Origin: Bacteroidota bacterium
Lineage (GTDB): Bacteria; Bacteroidota; Bacteroidia; J057
Direction: 5' to 3'
Assembly: GCA_004292985.1 (NCBI GenBank)
Contig: RDXT01000292.1
Location: 1-6,219, forward strand
Length of the DNA stretch: 6,219 nt
Shown: positions 1-6,177 of the stretch, piece after piece
Layout of the letters: every line of letters starts with the position of its first letter
Numbering within the stretch: the first letter of the stretch is position 1
Made by a program: the position numbers and the translations under genes
Notes under the pieces: model-generated
What the model saw: only the letters and a program-made list of their open reading frames with translations
What the model was told of the DNA's origin: nothing
Databases searched by the model: none

Positions 1-1467
1 ATGAAACTGGCCCGGATTTCAGGCGCGGTACAAAAACAAGGCATCCTCTGGTACAATTATCTGCTGACACAGGTGGCTTGCCATGCCTACGAAAGTGCTA
101 TCGAAACAGGAGATTCGCTGCTGGCGTTCAGCAAAACCCAGGACAATGCCTTTCTCTACGCGCATACACTTTCGCAGGTAGGCTATGTGAACTACAAACT
201 GGAGCACGATTCCCTGGCACTAAGGCAGTTGCTGGAAGCGGAACAGATCGCGGCAAACTACGGCGATCCGCAGCTCCTCTCCACGGTGCTGAATAACCTG
301 GGGAATATCTACGAAGGCCTCAAAGACTATGAAAAAGCCTATGAGTATTATTCCAAAAGCCTGAAGAAAGACCAGGAGCAGGCCTTCCCTTCCGCAATTA
401 ACAACTCATATCACAACATCGGACTGGCGCTTTACCACCTGAAACGCTATGAGGAGGCTATTCCCTACATGGAAAAAGCCCTGAAAAACAACCAGACCGA
501 AGGCAAACATACCTTCGTGCCGGACACCTATTTTTCGCTGGCGCGGGCCTATGCGGAGACGGGCAGACACAAAGATGCGGTACAATATCTGCTTACCTAT
601 ATCCGCCTGAACGACAGCCTGTTTAACGAAAATACCCAGCGTTCTATCCAGGAACTCAAGCAGCAATACGAGACCGAAAAGGTGGCACTCGAACTGGCGA
701 ATACGCGCCTCGAAATGGAGCAGCAGCAGAGCCGCAATGCGCAGCGGATCGTCTGGCTCTCAGGGGGATTTGCCACGCTGCTGGCTGCGGCGGGCTTTAC
801 GGTGCTGAGTGTGCGCCGTCGCCGGGCCGAGCTGGAAAAACGCCGGATCGAGCTGGAGCACCAGGTGCTGCGCGCCCAAATGAACCCGCATTTTATCTTC
901 AATGCGCTCAATTCGATCCAGGGCTTTTTCTCGGAGCGGGATTTTGCACAGGGAAATGAGTACCTCGGTGCTTTCGGGCAACTGATGCGCAGGGTATTGG
1001 AGCAGTCGCGGCAAAGTTCGGTTTCGCTGGCCGAAGAGATCGAAACGCTGCACCTCTACCTGCGGCTGGAGCAGGTGCGGCTGAAGGATAAATTTCACTA
1101 CACGATAGACCTGCTCGAAGATCTGGACGAATCCATGATTTATCTGCCGCCGCTCATTATTCAGCCTTTTGTCGAAAATGCGATCTGGCACGGCATAGCG
1201 CCCAAGGAAGGGCCGGGACTGATCCGGATCCGCTGCTCGGTGCCCGAAGGGCAGGACGATCTGCTGCACATAGAAATCAGCGATGATGGCGTGGGACTGA
1301 AGGCATCTGCGCTGCGCAACCATAAAAAACATACATCCAAAGGAATCTCCATCATCCGGGAGCGCCTGGGCGACAAAGGCAGTGTGAAAGTGGAAGAGCG
1401 TGTGGACAGCATGGGCGCTCCGATGGGTACCTCCGTTCACCTCATAATCCCGATGGCCGATGATTAA
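1..1467 (+). CDS. TPR-containing LytS/YehU-type sensor histidine kinase (5' end at window edge, probably partial)
   Basis: Membrane sensor kinase that would autophosphorylate on His and pass phosphate to the LytTR regulator encoded next. Visible in order: TPR-like helical pairs at about residues 51-89, 93-126, 131-166 and 174-206; a Gln/Glu-rich coiled coil at about 208-248; one transmembrane segment at 250-271 followed by four Arg (272-275); a second short coiled coil; the His_kinase box with QMNPHFIFNALNS, phospho-acceptor His297; and a HATPase with N-box PFVENAIWHG (Asn393), G1 box DDGVGL (428-433), KGISIIRERL (447-456) and a final GTSVHL. The kinase core looks intact. In this Bacteroidota family the TPRs normally follow a signal peptide and lie in the periplasm. 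Here the first codon is base 1, there is no signal peptide, and the first residues already look like repeat helices. I infer the real start is upstream and that residue 1 is internal. It overlaps the regulator by 8 bp, which suggests translational coupling. Family assignment is firm; the start is not. Confidence 0.93.
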   Translation: MKLARISGAVQKQGILWYNYLLTQVACHAYESAIETGDSLLAFSKTQDNAFLYAHTLSQVGYVNYKLEHDSLALRQLLEAEQIAANYGDPQLLSTVLNNLGNIYEGLKDYEKAYEYYSKSLKKDQEQAFPSAINNSYHNIGLALYHLKRYEEAIPYMEKALKNNQTEGKHTFVPDTYFSLARAYAETGRHKDAVQYLLTYIRLNDSLFNENTQRSIQELKQQYETEKVALELANTRLEMEQQQSRNAQRIVWLSGGFATLLAAAGFTVLSVRRRRAELEKRRIELEHQVLRAQMNPHFIFNALNSIQGFFSERDFAQGNEYLGAFGQLMRRVLEQSRQSSVSLAEEIETLHLYLRLEQVRLKDKFHYTIDLLEDLDESMIYLPPLIIQPFVENAIWHGIAPKEGPGLIRIRCSVPEGQDDLLHIEISDDGVGLKASALRNHKKHTSKGISIIRERLGDKGSVKVEERVDSMGAPMGTSVHLIIPMADD

Positions 1468-2209
1468 AAGTGTGATCATAGACGACGAGGCCCAGGCCCG
1501 CAAGGTGATGAAAAACCTGCTGGCTGCCGACTTTCCCGGCGTGGAGGTGGTGGGCGAGGCGGATGATATCCATTCGGGAATGGAGGCGATCCGCAGTTGC
1601 CAGCCAGACCTGGTGTTTCTCGATATCCAGCTCAAAAGCGGCACGGGCTTCGAACTGCTCGACCGCCTGGGGGATGAAAATGTGGAGGTAATCTTTGTGA
1701 CGGCCTATGACAATTATGCGCTGACAGCCTTTCAGTTCGCGGCCTTTGGCTACCTGCTCAAGCCTGTGAGAATCAGCGAATTGCAAAAGGTACTGATGCG
1801 CTTTGAAGAGCAGCAGCGCCTGAAACAGCAGTCGAGGCAGGAGCGGATTAAGGTGCTGATCGAAAGCTATGAGGACAAAGGCCAGGTCAAAAAGCTGATT
1901 GTGCAGCATGTGAATGGATTTCAGGTACTGCCGCTGCATGAGATTCTGTACCTGCGGGGCGAGGACAATTATACCCGCTTTATGCTCGAAAAAGGCGAAC
2001 AAACCCTGGTCAGCAAGACCTTAAAAGAATATGAACAACTGCTCGACGACTTCGGATTTTACCGCATTCACCAGTCATACCTCGTCAATCTGAGGCATGT
2101 GCGGGAATATACGAAGGGCGAAGGCGGCACGGTAACAATGCACAACCACGACGAACTACCGGTTTCACGGCGAAAGAAAGCGGGTTTTCTGAAAAAATTT
2201 CTGGGCTGA
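1460..2209 (+). CDS. LytTR-family DNA-binding response regulator
   Basis: Cytoplasmic transcription regulator of 249 residues, the usual length for the LytR/AlgR family. The receiver domain (about 1-120) has the acidic pair Asp8/Asp9, phospho-acceptor Asp55 in LVFLDIQL, Thr81 in FVTAYD and the conserved Lys101 in LLKPV. A Gln/Arg/Glu-rich linker follows (116-140). The LytTR DNA-binding domain spans about 144-249, with its hallmarks EILYLRGEDNYTRF, a TLKEYEQLL segment, FYRIHQSYLVNLRHV and the terminal LPVSRRKK. The ATG lies inside the last codons of the kinase gene, so the two are almost certainly co-transcribed and this protein is its cognate partner. No other in-frame start fits the receiver domain. 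Which promoters it controls cannot be told from the sequence. The secreted-protein pair beginning 78 bp downstream is a candidate by position only. Confidence 0.96.
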   Translation: MIKSVIIDDEAQARKVMKNLLAADFPGVEVVGEADDIHSGMEAIRSCQPDLVFLDIQLKSGTGFELLDRLGDENVEVIFVTAYDNYALTAFQFAAFGYLLKPVRISELQKVLMRFEEQQRLKQQSRQERIKVLIESYEDKGQVKKLIVQHVNGFQVLPLHEILYLRGEDNYTRFMLEKGEQTLVSKTLKEYEQLLDDFGFYRIHQSYLVNLRHVREYTKGEGGTVTMHNHDELPVSRRKKAGFLKKFLG

Positions 2210-2287
2210 TGCTGTTTTTCCCTGCACATGTAAGTTCCTGATTAGCAAGCACTTTTTATGTATTAACCCCTAACTTCTCATATCCGA

Positions 2288-3748
2288 ATGAGCCAATTCT
2301 CACTCTCACGCGCAGGCCTCCGCCTGTGTACCAGCCTTGCTTTGCTTATGTTTTGTGCCGCAGCGGCTTTCGGCCAGGGGGTCGCCATCAATGACAATGG
2401 CGCTCTGCCCGACCCTTCGGCCATGCTCGATGTGCAGTCGGTCACGAAGGGTCTGCTGATCCCGCGTATGACCAGCGCCCAGCGCCTGGCCATTGCCAGC
2501 CCTGCCGAAGGCCTGACTGTCTATGACATAGATACCCACTCACAGTGGACGCGGATACAGGGTGCCTGGACGCAGCTTGCGCCTCTGCCCGCCGGATCGC
2601 TGATTTTCCGCAGCAACCGCAATGATGCCCTGATGAGCAATGCAGGTTTCAGCTTCATGTGGCCGCAGGTGATGACAAATGGACAAACAAGCCTTGCCTG
2701 GCAGCTTCCTGCGCCGACCCTGACCAATGCACCCGCCGCCCGCAAAGGACATGTTGCCGTCTGGACCGGCACCCACATGATCGTCTGGGGAGGAGTTGAC
2801 GGAATCTATCACGGCGATGGTTTCAGCTATTCGCCTTCGACCGATACCTGGACCGCCATTTCCAGCGTCAATGCGCCCTCTCCCCGCGAAGAAGCAGTCG
2901 CAGTATGGACCGGCAGCCAGATGATCGTGTGGGGCGGCGATGATGGCGGCCCCCTCGGCACCGGAGCTGTATATACCCCCGCGACCAACACCTGGACGCC
3001 GATGAGCAATGTAGATGCCCCCAGCGCCCGCTTTCGCCATACCGCCGTGTGGACAGGTAGCAGAATGATTGTGTGGGGCGGCGACCAGGGAGCCAATAAC
3101 ACCAACACCGGGGCTTCCTACGATCCTCTCACAGATACCTGGACTCCCCTCGCTACCGCAGGCGGACCGACCCCGCGCGCCATGCACACAGCAGTCTGGA
3201 CAGGCACGCACATGATCGTCTGGGGCGGATTTTCAGGCTTTTTTACGATCAATGATGATGGCGGCATGTACAACCCTGCGACCGATAGCTGGACGCTGAT
3301 CCCGGACACAGGCGCACCTCAGGGCCGCTACGAATGCCCGGCTGTATGGACCGGTAGCAAAATGATCGTGTGGGGAGGAATCGGCAATTCAAACGCAGGG
3401 CTCTTTGACCCGGCCACCATGAGCTGGACCTTCATGTCGCTCACAGGGGCGCCCGCTACCCGTCAGCAGCACAGCGTTTTCTGGACCGGAAGTGAGTTTG
3501 TGGTGTTTGGCGGAACAGTCTCCGGCAGTATCTCTGCCACAGGCGGAGCCTATAACCCCACCACCAATAGCTGGACTACGCTCCCTGCCCTCAATGCGCC
3601 CGCAGCCCGGCGCTATTATACGGCCCTCTGGACAGGCACAACCGGTATCGTATGGGGAGGTGAAGGCCTCGGCAATGTAAAATTACAGGATGGCGGCAAA
3701 CTGACTTTACCTGTTAGCAATACCTATTATGTCTATCAGAAAAATTAA
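2288..3748 (+). CDS. Secreted Kelch-like beta-propeller protein
   Basis: Exported protein of 486 residues with a probable role in binding at the cell surface or envelope; no enzyme motif is seen. A signal peptide covers about residues 1-29 (hydrophobic 13-27, likely cut at AFG|Q). Residues 31-97 form the Bacteroidota-typical head, with SAMLDVQSVTKGLLIPRMT, AQRLAIASPAEGL and W94. From residue 152 a repeat of 45-50 residues begins at R152, R200, R248, R297, R347, R392 and R441. Its consensus is R..HTAVWTG..MIVWGG....GA.Y.P.T..WT......AP. Six copies are complete; the seventh lacks the terminal Y.P.T..WT strand. A matching strand (SLAWQLPAPTLTNAPAA) sits just before repeat 1, so I infer a seven-bladed propeller closed by strand exchange. 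No T9SS sorting domain is seen; the protein ends NTYYVYQKN. No Shine-Dalgarno precedes the ATG, as is usual in Bacteroidota, and I could not place a promoter in the 78-bp gap before it. The stop overlaps the next gene by 20 bp. Confidence 0.93.
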   Translation: MSQFSLSRAGLRLCTSLALLMFCAAAAFGQGVAINDNGALPDPSAMLDVQSVTKGLLIPRMTSAQRLAIASPAEGLTVYDIDTHSQWTRIQGAWTQLAPLPAGSLIFRSNRNDALMSNAGFSFMWPQVMTNGQTSLAWQLPAPTLTNAPAARKGHVAVWTGTHMIVWGGVDGIYHGDGFSYSPSTDTWTAISSVNAPSPREEAVAVWTGSQMIVWGGDDGGPLGTGAVYTPATNTWTPMSNVDAPSARFRHTAVWTGSRMIVWGGDQGANNTNTGASYDPLTDTWTPLATAGGPTPRAMHTAVWTGTHMIVWGGFSGFFTINDDGGMYNPATDSWTLIPDTGAPQGRYECPAVWTGSKMIVWGGIGNSNAGLFDPATMSWTFMSLTGAPATRQQHSVFWTGSEFVVFGGTVSGSISATGGAYNPTTNSWTTLPALNAPAARRYYTALWTGTTGIVWGGEGLGNVKLQDGGKLTLPVSNTYYVYQKN

Positions 3749-5144
3749 ACGCCGGGCCGCCGCCGCCTTGTTTCTGGCGCTCCTGCTGCTCCCGGCTCTG
3801 CTACCTGCGCAGGGACATATCCGCGCCACGGCAGGCTCTACGATCCGGGTAAAAGCCAATGCCAACCTGGTCCTCTCCGATATCCGCTGGGAGCAGGAAG
3901 GTACCTTTGTCCCGGAACTGGGCACAATCCGGGTCATCGGCAGCGCTACGCCCGCCCAGTGTGCCTTCGTTTCGAGCAATGGCATTACCCTGTACCAACT
4001 CGATATCAAGAAGCCGACAAATGATTTTCGCCTGGAAACAGACCTGAATCTTTCCGGCAAACTCAATTTTTTACTGGGAAATCTCGACCTCAACGGCCAC
4101 GACCTTAGCCTCGGCAACACAGGTCTGCTCATCGGCGAGGCGGAGACCCACAGGATTCTGGATCAGACGGGTGGTGGCGCTGTGTATGTTACTTCCACGA
4201 TTATCGCGCCCAATCAACTCAATCCGGGTAACATAGGCCTGGCCCTCAGCTCTGGTGCCAACTGGGGCGTCACCACCCTGATCCGTCGTCACGATCCGGC
4301 AAACTTAGGCGGAGGCAGCAGCATCCGCCGCAGTTTCGAGATCAGTCCGGCCAACAATGCAGGCCTCAACGCCACCTTGCGCTTTTCCTACTTCGATGCG
4401 GAGTTAAATGGCATCGCTGAAAGCGGCTTTGAACTGTACCGCAGCACCGACAATGGCCTGAGCTGGTCGCTGGCAGGCACGGCGGTCCATAACCCTACAG
4501 CCAACACCGTCGAACTGAGCGGAATCAATGCTTTTTCACTCTGGACAACGGCACCACTTTCCAGCTTTCCGCTTACCTGGCTGGATTTCAGCGCCCGGTG
4601 GAGCCAGCAAAACCAGCAAAAAGTTGCCCTGCTGGAGTGGCGCACCGCCAACGAGCAGGCCAGTGATTTTTTTCAGGTGATGCGCAAAGAAGACGATCCT
4701 GCCTCGCTGTGGCAGATCGTGGGCCAGCGCGACGCGGCAGGATACAGCCAGGGAGTTCTTGCCTATTCCTTTGTGGATCAGCAGGTTCCGGATCCTAACG
4801 GCAGCTACCAGTACCGGATTAAGCAGATAGACCTCGACGGGCAGTTTACCTACAGCCCTACGGTGCTGCTTACTGCGGGCACTGCTGTAAGCGAGCGTCT
4901 GGAGGTATGGCCCAATCCGGCCCGCGAAACGGTGTCTATCCGCGCCGAAACAGGTAGCGGCAACGAGCTTCTGGGCCTTTCGCTGAGCGATGCCACAGGC
5001 AAACAAATTTATCATACAGGGACGGGCAACCCGGCGGCCATTTTCCAGGAGTGGTCCGTCGGGGAACTGCCCGCAGGTATATACGCGATCGTGCTCGAAA
5101 CCCGCAACGGCCTTTTCTGCCGCCGCGTGCAGGTGACGCACTGA
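3729..5144 (+). CDS. T9SS type A sorting-domain surface protein
   Basis: Exported protein of 471 residues, probably passed through the type IX secretion system and anchored or released at the cell surface. The signal peptide is residues 1-27 (RKIKRR, then an Ala/Leu core, likely cut at LPA|Q). A beta-rich region at about 86-275 has a pattern common in Bacteroidota secreted proteins: ITLYQLDI, NLDLNGHDLSLGNTGLLIGE, SIRRSFEISP, ATLRFSYFDAELNG and a terminal FSLWTTAP. Residues 282-377 resemble a fibronectin-III-like module (LTWLDFSARW, ALLEWRTANEQASDFFQV, YQYRIKQIDLDGQFTYS). The last ~84 residues form the sorting domain: VWPNPA (394-398 core), LSLSDATGKQIY, LPAGIYAIVLET and a basic RRVQV end. 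The ATG lies within the last codons of the propeller gene in another frame, a 20-bp overlap that implies coupled translation. An intrinsic terminator follows. No catalytic residues are recognised, so the specific ligand or role is unknown. Confidence 0.93.
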   Translation: MSIRKIKRRAAAALFLALLLLPALLPAQGHIRATAGSTIRVKANANLVLSDIRWEQEGTFVPELGTIRVIGSATPAQCAFVSSNGITLYQLDIKKPTNDFRLETDLNLSGKLNFLLGNLDLNGHDLSLGNTGLLIGEAETHRILDQTGGGAVYVTSTIIAPNQLNPGNIGLALSSGANWGVTTLIRRHDPANLGGGSSIRRSFEISPANNAGLNATLRFSYFDAELNGIAESGFELYRSTDNGLSWSLAGTAVHNPTANTVELSGINAFSLWTTAPLSSFPLTWLDFSARWSQQNQQKVALLEWRTANEQASDFFQVMRKEDDPASLWQIVGQRDAAGYSQGVLAYSFVDQQVPDPNGSYQYRIKQIDLDGQFTYSPTVLLTAGTAVSERLEVWPNPARETVSIRAETGSGNELLGLSLSDATGKQIYHTGTGNPAAIFQEWSVGELPAGIYAIVLETRNGLFCRRVQVTH

Positions 5145-5181
5145 AGATTGTTTTCACAACGTAGCAACTCGATGTGTTTTG

Positions 5182-5209
5182 CGGCTCCGGTATTGCCGGA
5201 GCCGTTTTT
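5182..5209 (+). terminator. Intrinsic (Rho-independent) terminator of the secreted-protein unit
   Basis: A perfect 9-bp GC-rich stem, CGGCTCCGG (5182-5190) with CCGGAGCCG (5196-5204), closes a 5-base loop TATTG and is followed directly by five T. It lies 38 bp after the stop of the T9SS protein gene. The opposite side carries T rather than A residues, so it should act only on + strand transcripts and would not stop transcription coming from the convergent toxin-antitoxin genes. Confidence 0.9.
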
Positions 5210-5231
5210 ATGTTGGCAGCCCCGGTAGAGA

Positions 5232-5257
5232 ATTTATCTCTGAGACGTTAGATAAAT
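5232..5257. repeat. Inverted repeat across the vapC stop codon
   Basis: An 8-bp perfect inverted repeat, ATTTATCT (5232-5239) and AGATAAAT (5250-5257), is separated by 10 bases and includes the toxin gene's stop. A second short dyad, AGAGA-ATTTA-TCTCT (5227-5241), overlaps its left arm. Neither has a T tract on the minus-strand downstream side, so a terminator role for the toxin transcript is weak. It may be a 3'-end hairpin or chance in AT-rich DNA. Confidence 0.35.
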
Positions 5258-5655
5258 GGGTTTATGATCGTAAGCTGACCTTCTATTACTTGCTTATGCT
5301 GCATGTCCTCAGAGTAAATCTCTGATGCTCCGGACTCCAGAGCAGCGGCAAGAATCAGGCTGTCATAAAAGCTGAAACCATATCTTTCAGCCAGATCTTC
5401 GGCAAGCCGGATTGTACGGTACGTATTGGTATGAATATCGCAGTTTACGGATATCTGATCTGTTAATTCTCTGACAACAGGCCATGATATGGAGAATTTT
5501 TTCACCAGTACATTGATGAATTCCTGTACAACTTGTGTACTGATCTGCGCTTGCCGCTGCTGAATAATCTCTGATGCAATTTTCTGCTTGCGGGAATCCA
5601 GACTTGTATGTGCATACACCAGCAAATTGGTGTCTAAAAACACCTCAGCGCTCAT
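5248..5655 (-). CDS. PIN-domain ribonuclease toxin (VapC type)
   Basis: Small PIN-fold nuclease of 135 residues, the normal VapC size, expected to cut RNA in the cytoplasm with Mg2+ or Mn2+ and to be held inactive by the antitoxin encoded just upstream. All expected acidic positions are present: Asp8 in VFLDTNLLVYA, Glu45 in VVQEFINVL, Asp98 in FYDSLILAAA and Asp117 (with Glu116) in IYSEDM. The protein ends with a typical short beta strand, LTIINPF. The start is the ATG that overlaps the antitoxin gene's end by 11 bp, and the catalytic Asp follows seven residues later, as usual in the family. The target RNA (tRNA, rRNA or mRNA) cannot be told from sequence. Base composition is much more AT-rich than the genes to the left: in one sampled 60-base line (5461-5520) I count 21 G+C, against 37 in 3001-3060. 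This suits a horizontally acquired module. Confidence 0.92.
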   Translation of the reverse strand: MSAEVFLDTNLLVYAHTSLDSRKQKIASEIIQQRQAQISTQVVQEFINVLVKKFSISWPVVRELTDQISVNCDIHTNTYRTIRLAEDLAERYGFSFYDSLILAAALESGASEIYSEDMQHKQVIEGQLTIINPFI

Positions 5656-5857
5656 GAAGTTCGTCGCGGTTAAAGCGATAGGAAATTTGCGGAACCTCGA
5701 TCACTGTAATGTTCTTCTGGCCGGGCGATGTAAGCTGGGGAGTTAACGAAGGCTCGTTTACTGAAAATGCGATTACTTCGATGGATTTGCCAATCCAGTC
5801 TTTAGGGAGAACCAAACGTAGTATCTGGTCTTTTACGGTTATGATAGTTCTGATCAT
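5645..5857 (-). CDS. Putative antitoxin partner of the PIN-domain toxin
   Basis: Protein of 70 residues encoded immediately upstream of the PIN toxin and overlapping it by 11 bp, the standard antitoxin-first arrangement. The N-terminal half is a run of short strands (MIRTIITVKDQILRLVLP, then IGKSIEVIAFSV), which could be a swapped-hairpin, AbrB-like DNA-binding fold, but no signature is decisive. A Pro/Ser/Thr-rich linker (about 35-47) leads to a charged tail, ISYRFNRDELHER, a plausible toxin-binding segment. It is not a recognisable Phd/YefM, RHH or classic VapB protein, so its antitoxin role is inferred from gene order, size and overlap. No Shine-Dalgarno is seen before the ATG. A very AT-rich stretch (5877-5890) lies 20-35 bp upstream of the start and is the likeliest promoter site, but I could not match a Bacteroidota -33/-7 pair confidently. 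Confidence 0.8.
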   Translation of the reverse strand: MIRTIITVKDQILRLVLPKDWIGKSIEVIAFSVNEPSLTPQLTSPGQKNITVIEVPQISYRFNRDELHER

Positions 5858-5931
5858 ATCGGATAACTGAAAAGTAAATATATATTTTTTTCCCGAGAAA
5901 AAAGACCCGGATCTGCCCTATTACCCATTGA

Positions 5932-6168
5932 TTATCCTACAACGCTAATAAATTCCAAAAAATGTGCCATTCGGTCTGAAAAACTTACTCTCTGGAATAA
6001 CCCATCCATGTACCTTCCAAAACCAATTATACACAGATGTACGCAGTTCACCTTATATTGATAGCAGCCCTTACATACGTTTTCCTCTGTTTCCTTACAT
6101 GGCAGTAACTTGATAGCAGTATGGCCAACATACATATGCACTCCCCCACTATTCCAAAAATGACACAT
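5932..6168 (-). CDS. Doubtful Cys-rich small ORF, 78 residues
   Basis: An open frame of 78 codons with ATG start, reading toward the antitoxin gene 75 bp further on. I do not recognise it. It has five Cys in the middle, in the spacing C-x7-C-x2-C-x6-C-x3-C (residues 24-46, including CKGC and CVHLC), which could bind a metal if the protein is made. There is no signal peptide, no membrane span and no conserved domain. Codons are unbiased (TGT/TGC, TTA/TTG/CTG mixed), so composition gives no support. A short frame like this is easily met by chance in intergenic DNA. Treat it as unproven. Confidence 0.2.
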   Translation of the reverse strand: MCHFWNSGGVHMYVGHTAIKLLPCKETEENVCKGCYQYKVNCVHLCIIGFGRYMDGLFQRVSFSDRMAHFLEFISVVG

Positions 6169-6169
6169 T
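5952..6169. repeat. Imperfect ~20-bp direct repeats bounding a ~200-bp segment
   Basis: The motif at 5952-5971 (ATTCCAAAAAATG then TGCCATT) recurs at 6151-6169 (ATTCCAAAAATG then ACACATT), with one base missing in the A run and three mismatches. The copies are 199 bases apart, start to start. On the minus strand they read as the start (MCHFWN) and near-end (MAHFLEF) of the doubtful ORF. They may be a tandem-duplication scar or coincidence around an A-run. Confidence 0.4.
6058..6119. repeat. Pair of 10-bp direct repeats TTGATAGCAG
   Basis: TTGATAGCAG occurs exactly at 6058-6067 and 6110-6119. The 8-mer CCTTACAT is also repeated between them (6069-6076 and 6093-6100). They lie 58-120 bp upstream of the gene starting at 6178, so they could be paired protein-binding sites for its promoter. 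Function is not shown. Confidence 0.4.
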
Positions 6170-6177
6170 TATATCAC

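Larger units (their letters stand above)
5858..6177. other. Intergenic region between the toxin-antitoxin genes and the next secreted-protein gene
   Basis: About 320 bases separate two divergent genes: the antitoxin on the minus strand and the partial gene starting at 6178 on the plus strand. It is AT-rich (24 G+C in 6001-6060 by count). It must carry at least the promoters of both, though none is clearly recognised. It contains a doubtful minus-strand ORF (5932-6168) and short direct repeats. I see no tRNA, terminator hairpin or mobile-element termini in it. Confidence 0.7.

Noticed and set aside
760..1644. Long minus-strand open frame (294 codons) opposite the kinase and regulator genes
   Set aside because: It lies antisense to well-supported domains, shows no domain or signal of its own, and long antisense frames are common opposite GC-rich codons.
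2210..2287. Promoter or LytTR-binding site in front of the propeller gene
   Set aside because: There is an AT-rich stretch near 2253-2266, but no good Bacteroidota -7/-33 pair and no clear paired direct repeats.
2288..2380. Lipoprotein signal (Cys23) in the propeller protein
   Set aside because: The residues before Cys23 (LMF) do not fit a lipobox; a standard cut at AFG|Q fits better.
2540..3211. Minus-strand open frame (223 codons) opposite the propeller repeats
   Set aside because: Its Gly/His/Ala-rich periodic sequence simply mirrors the repeat on the other strand.
2741..3660. Tandem DNA repeats as a CRISPR or satellite array
   Set aside because: The periodicity of about 135-150 bp is in frame and explained by the protein's propeller repeats.
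4536..5141. Minus-strand open frame (201 codons) opposite the T9SS protein
   Set aside because: Antisense to a gene with intact conserved modules; no recognisable domain.
5847..5869. AGTT...AACT dyad overlapping the antitoxin start as an autoregulatory operator
   Set aside because: Only the outer four bases and a few inner ones are symmetric; too weak to call without conservation.
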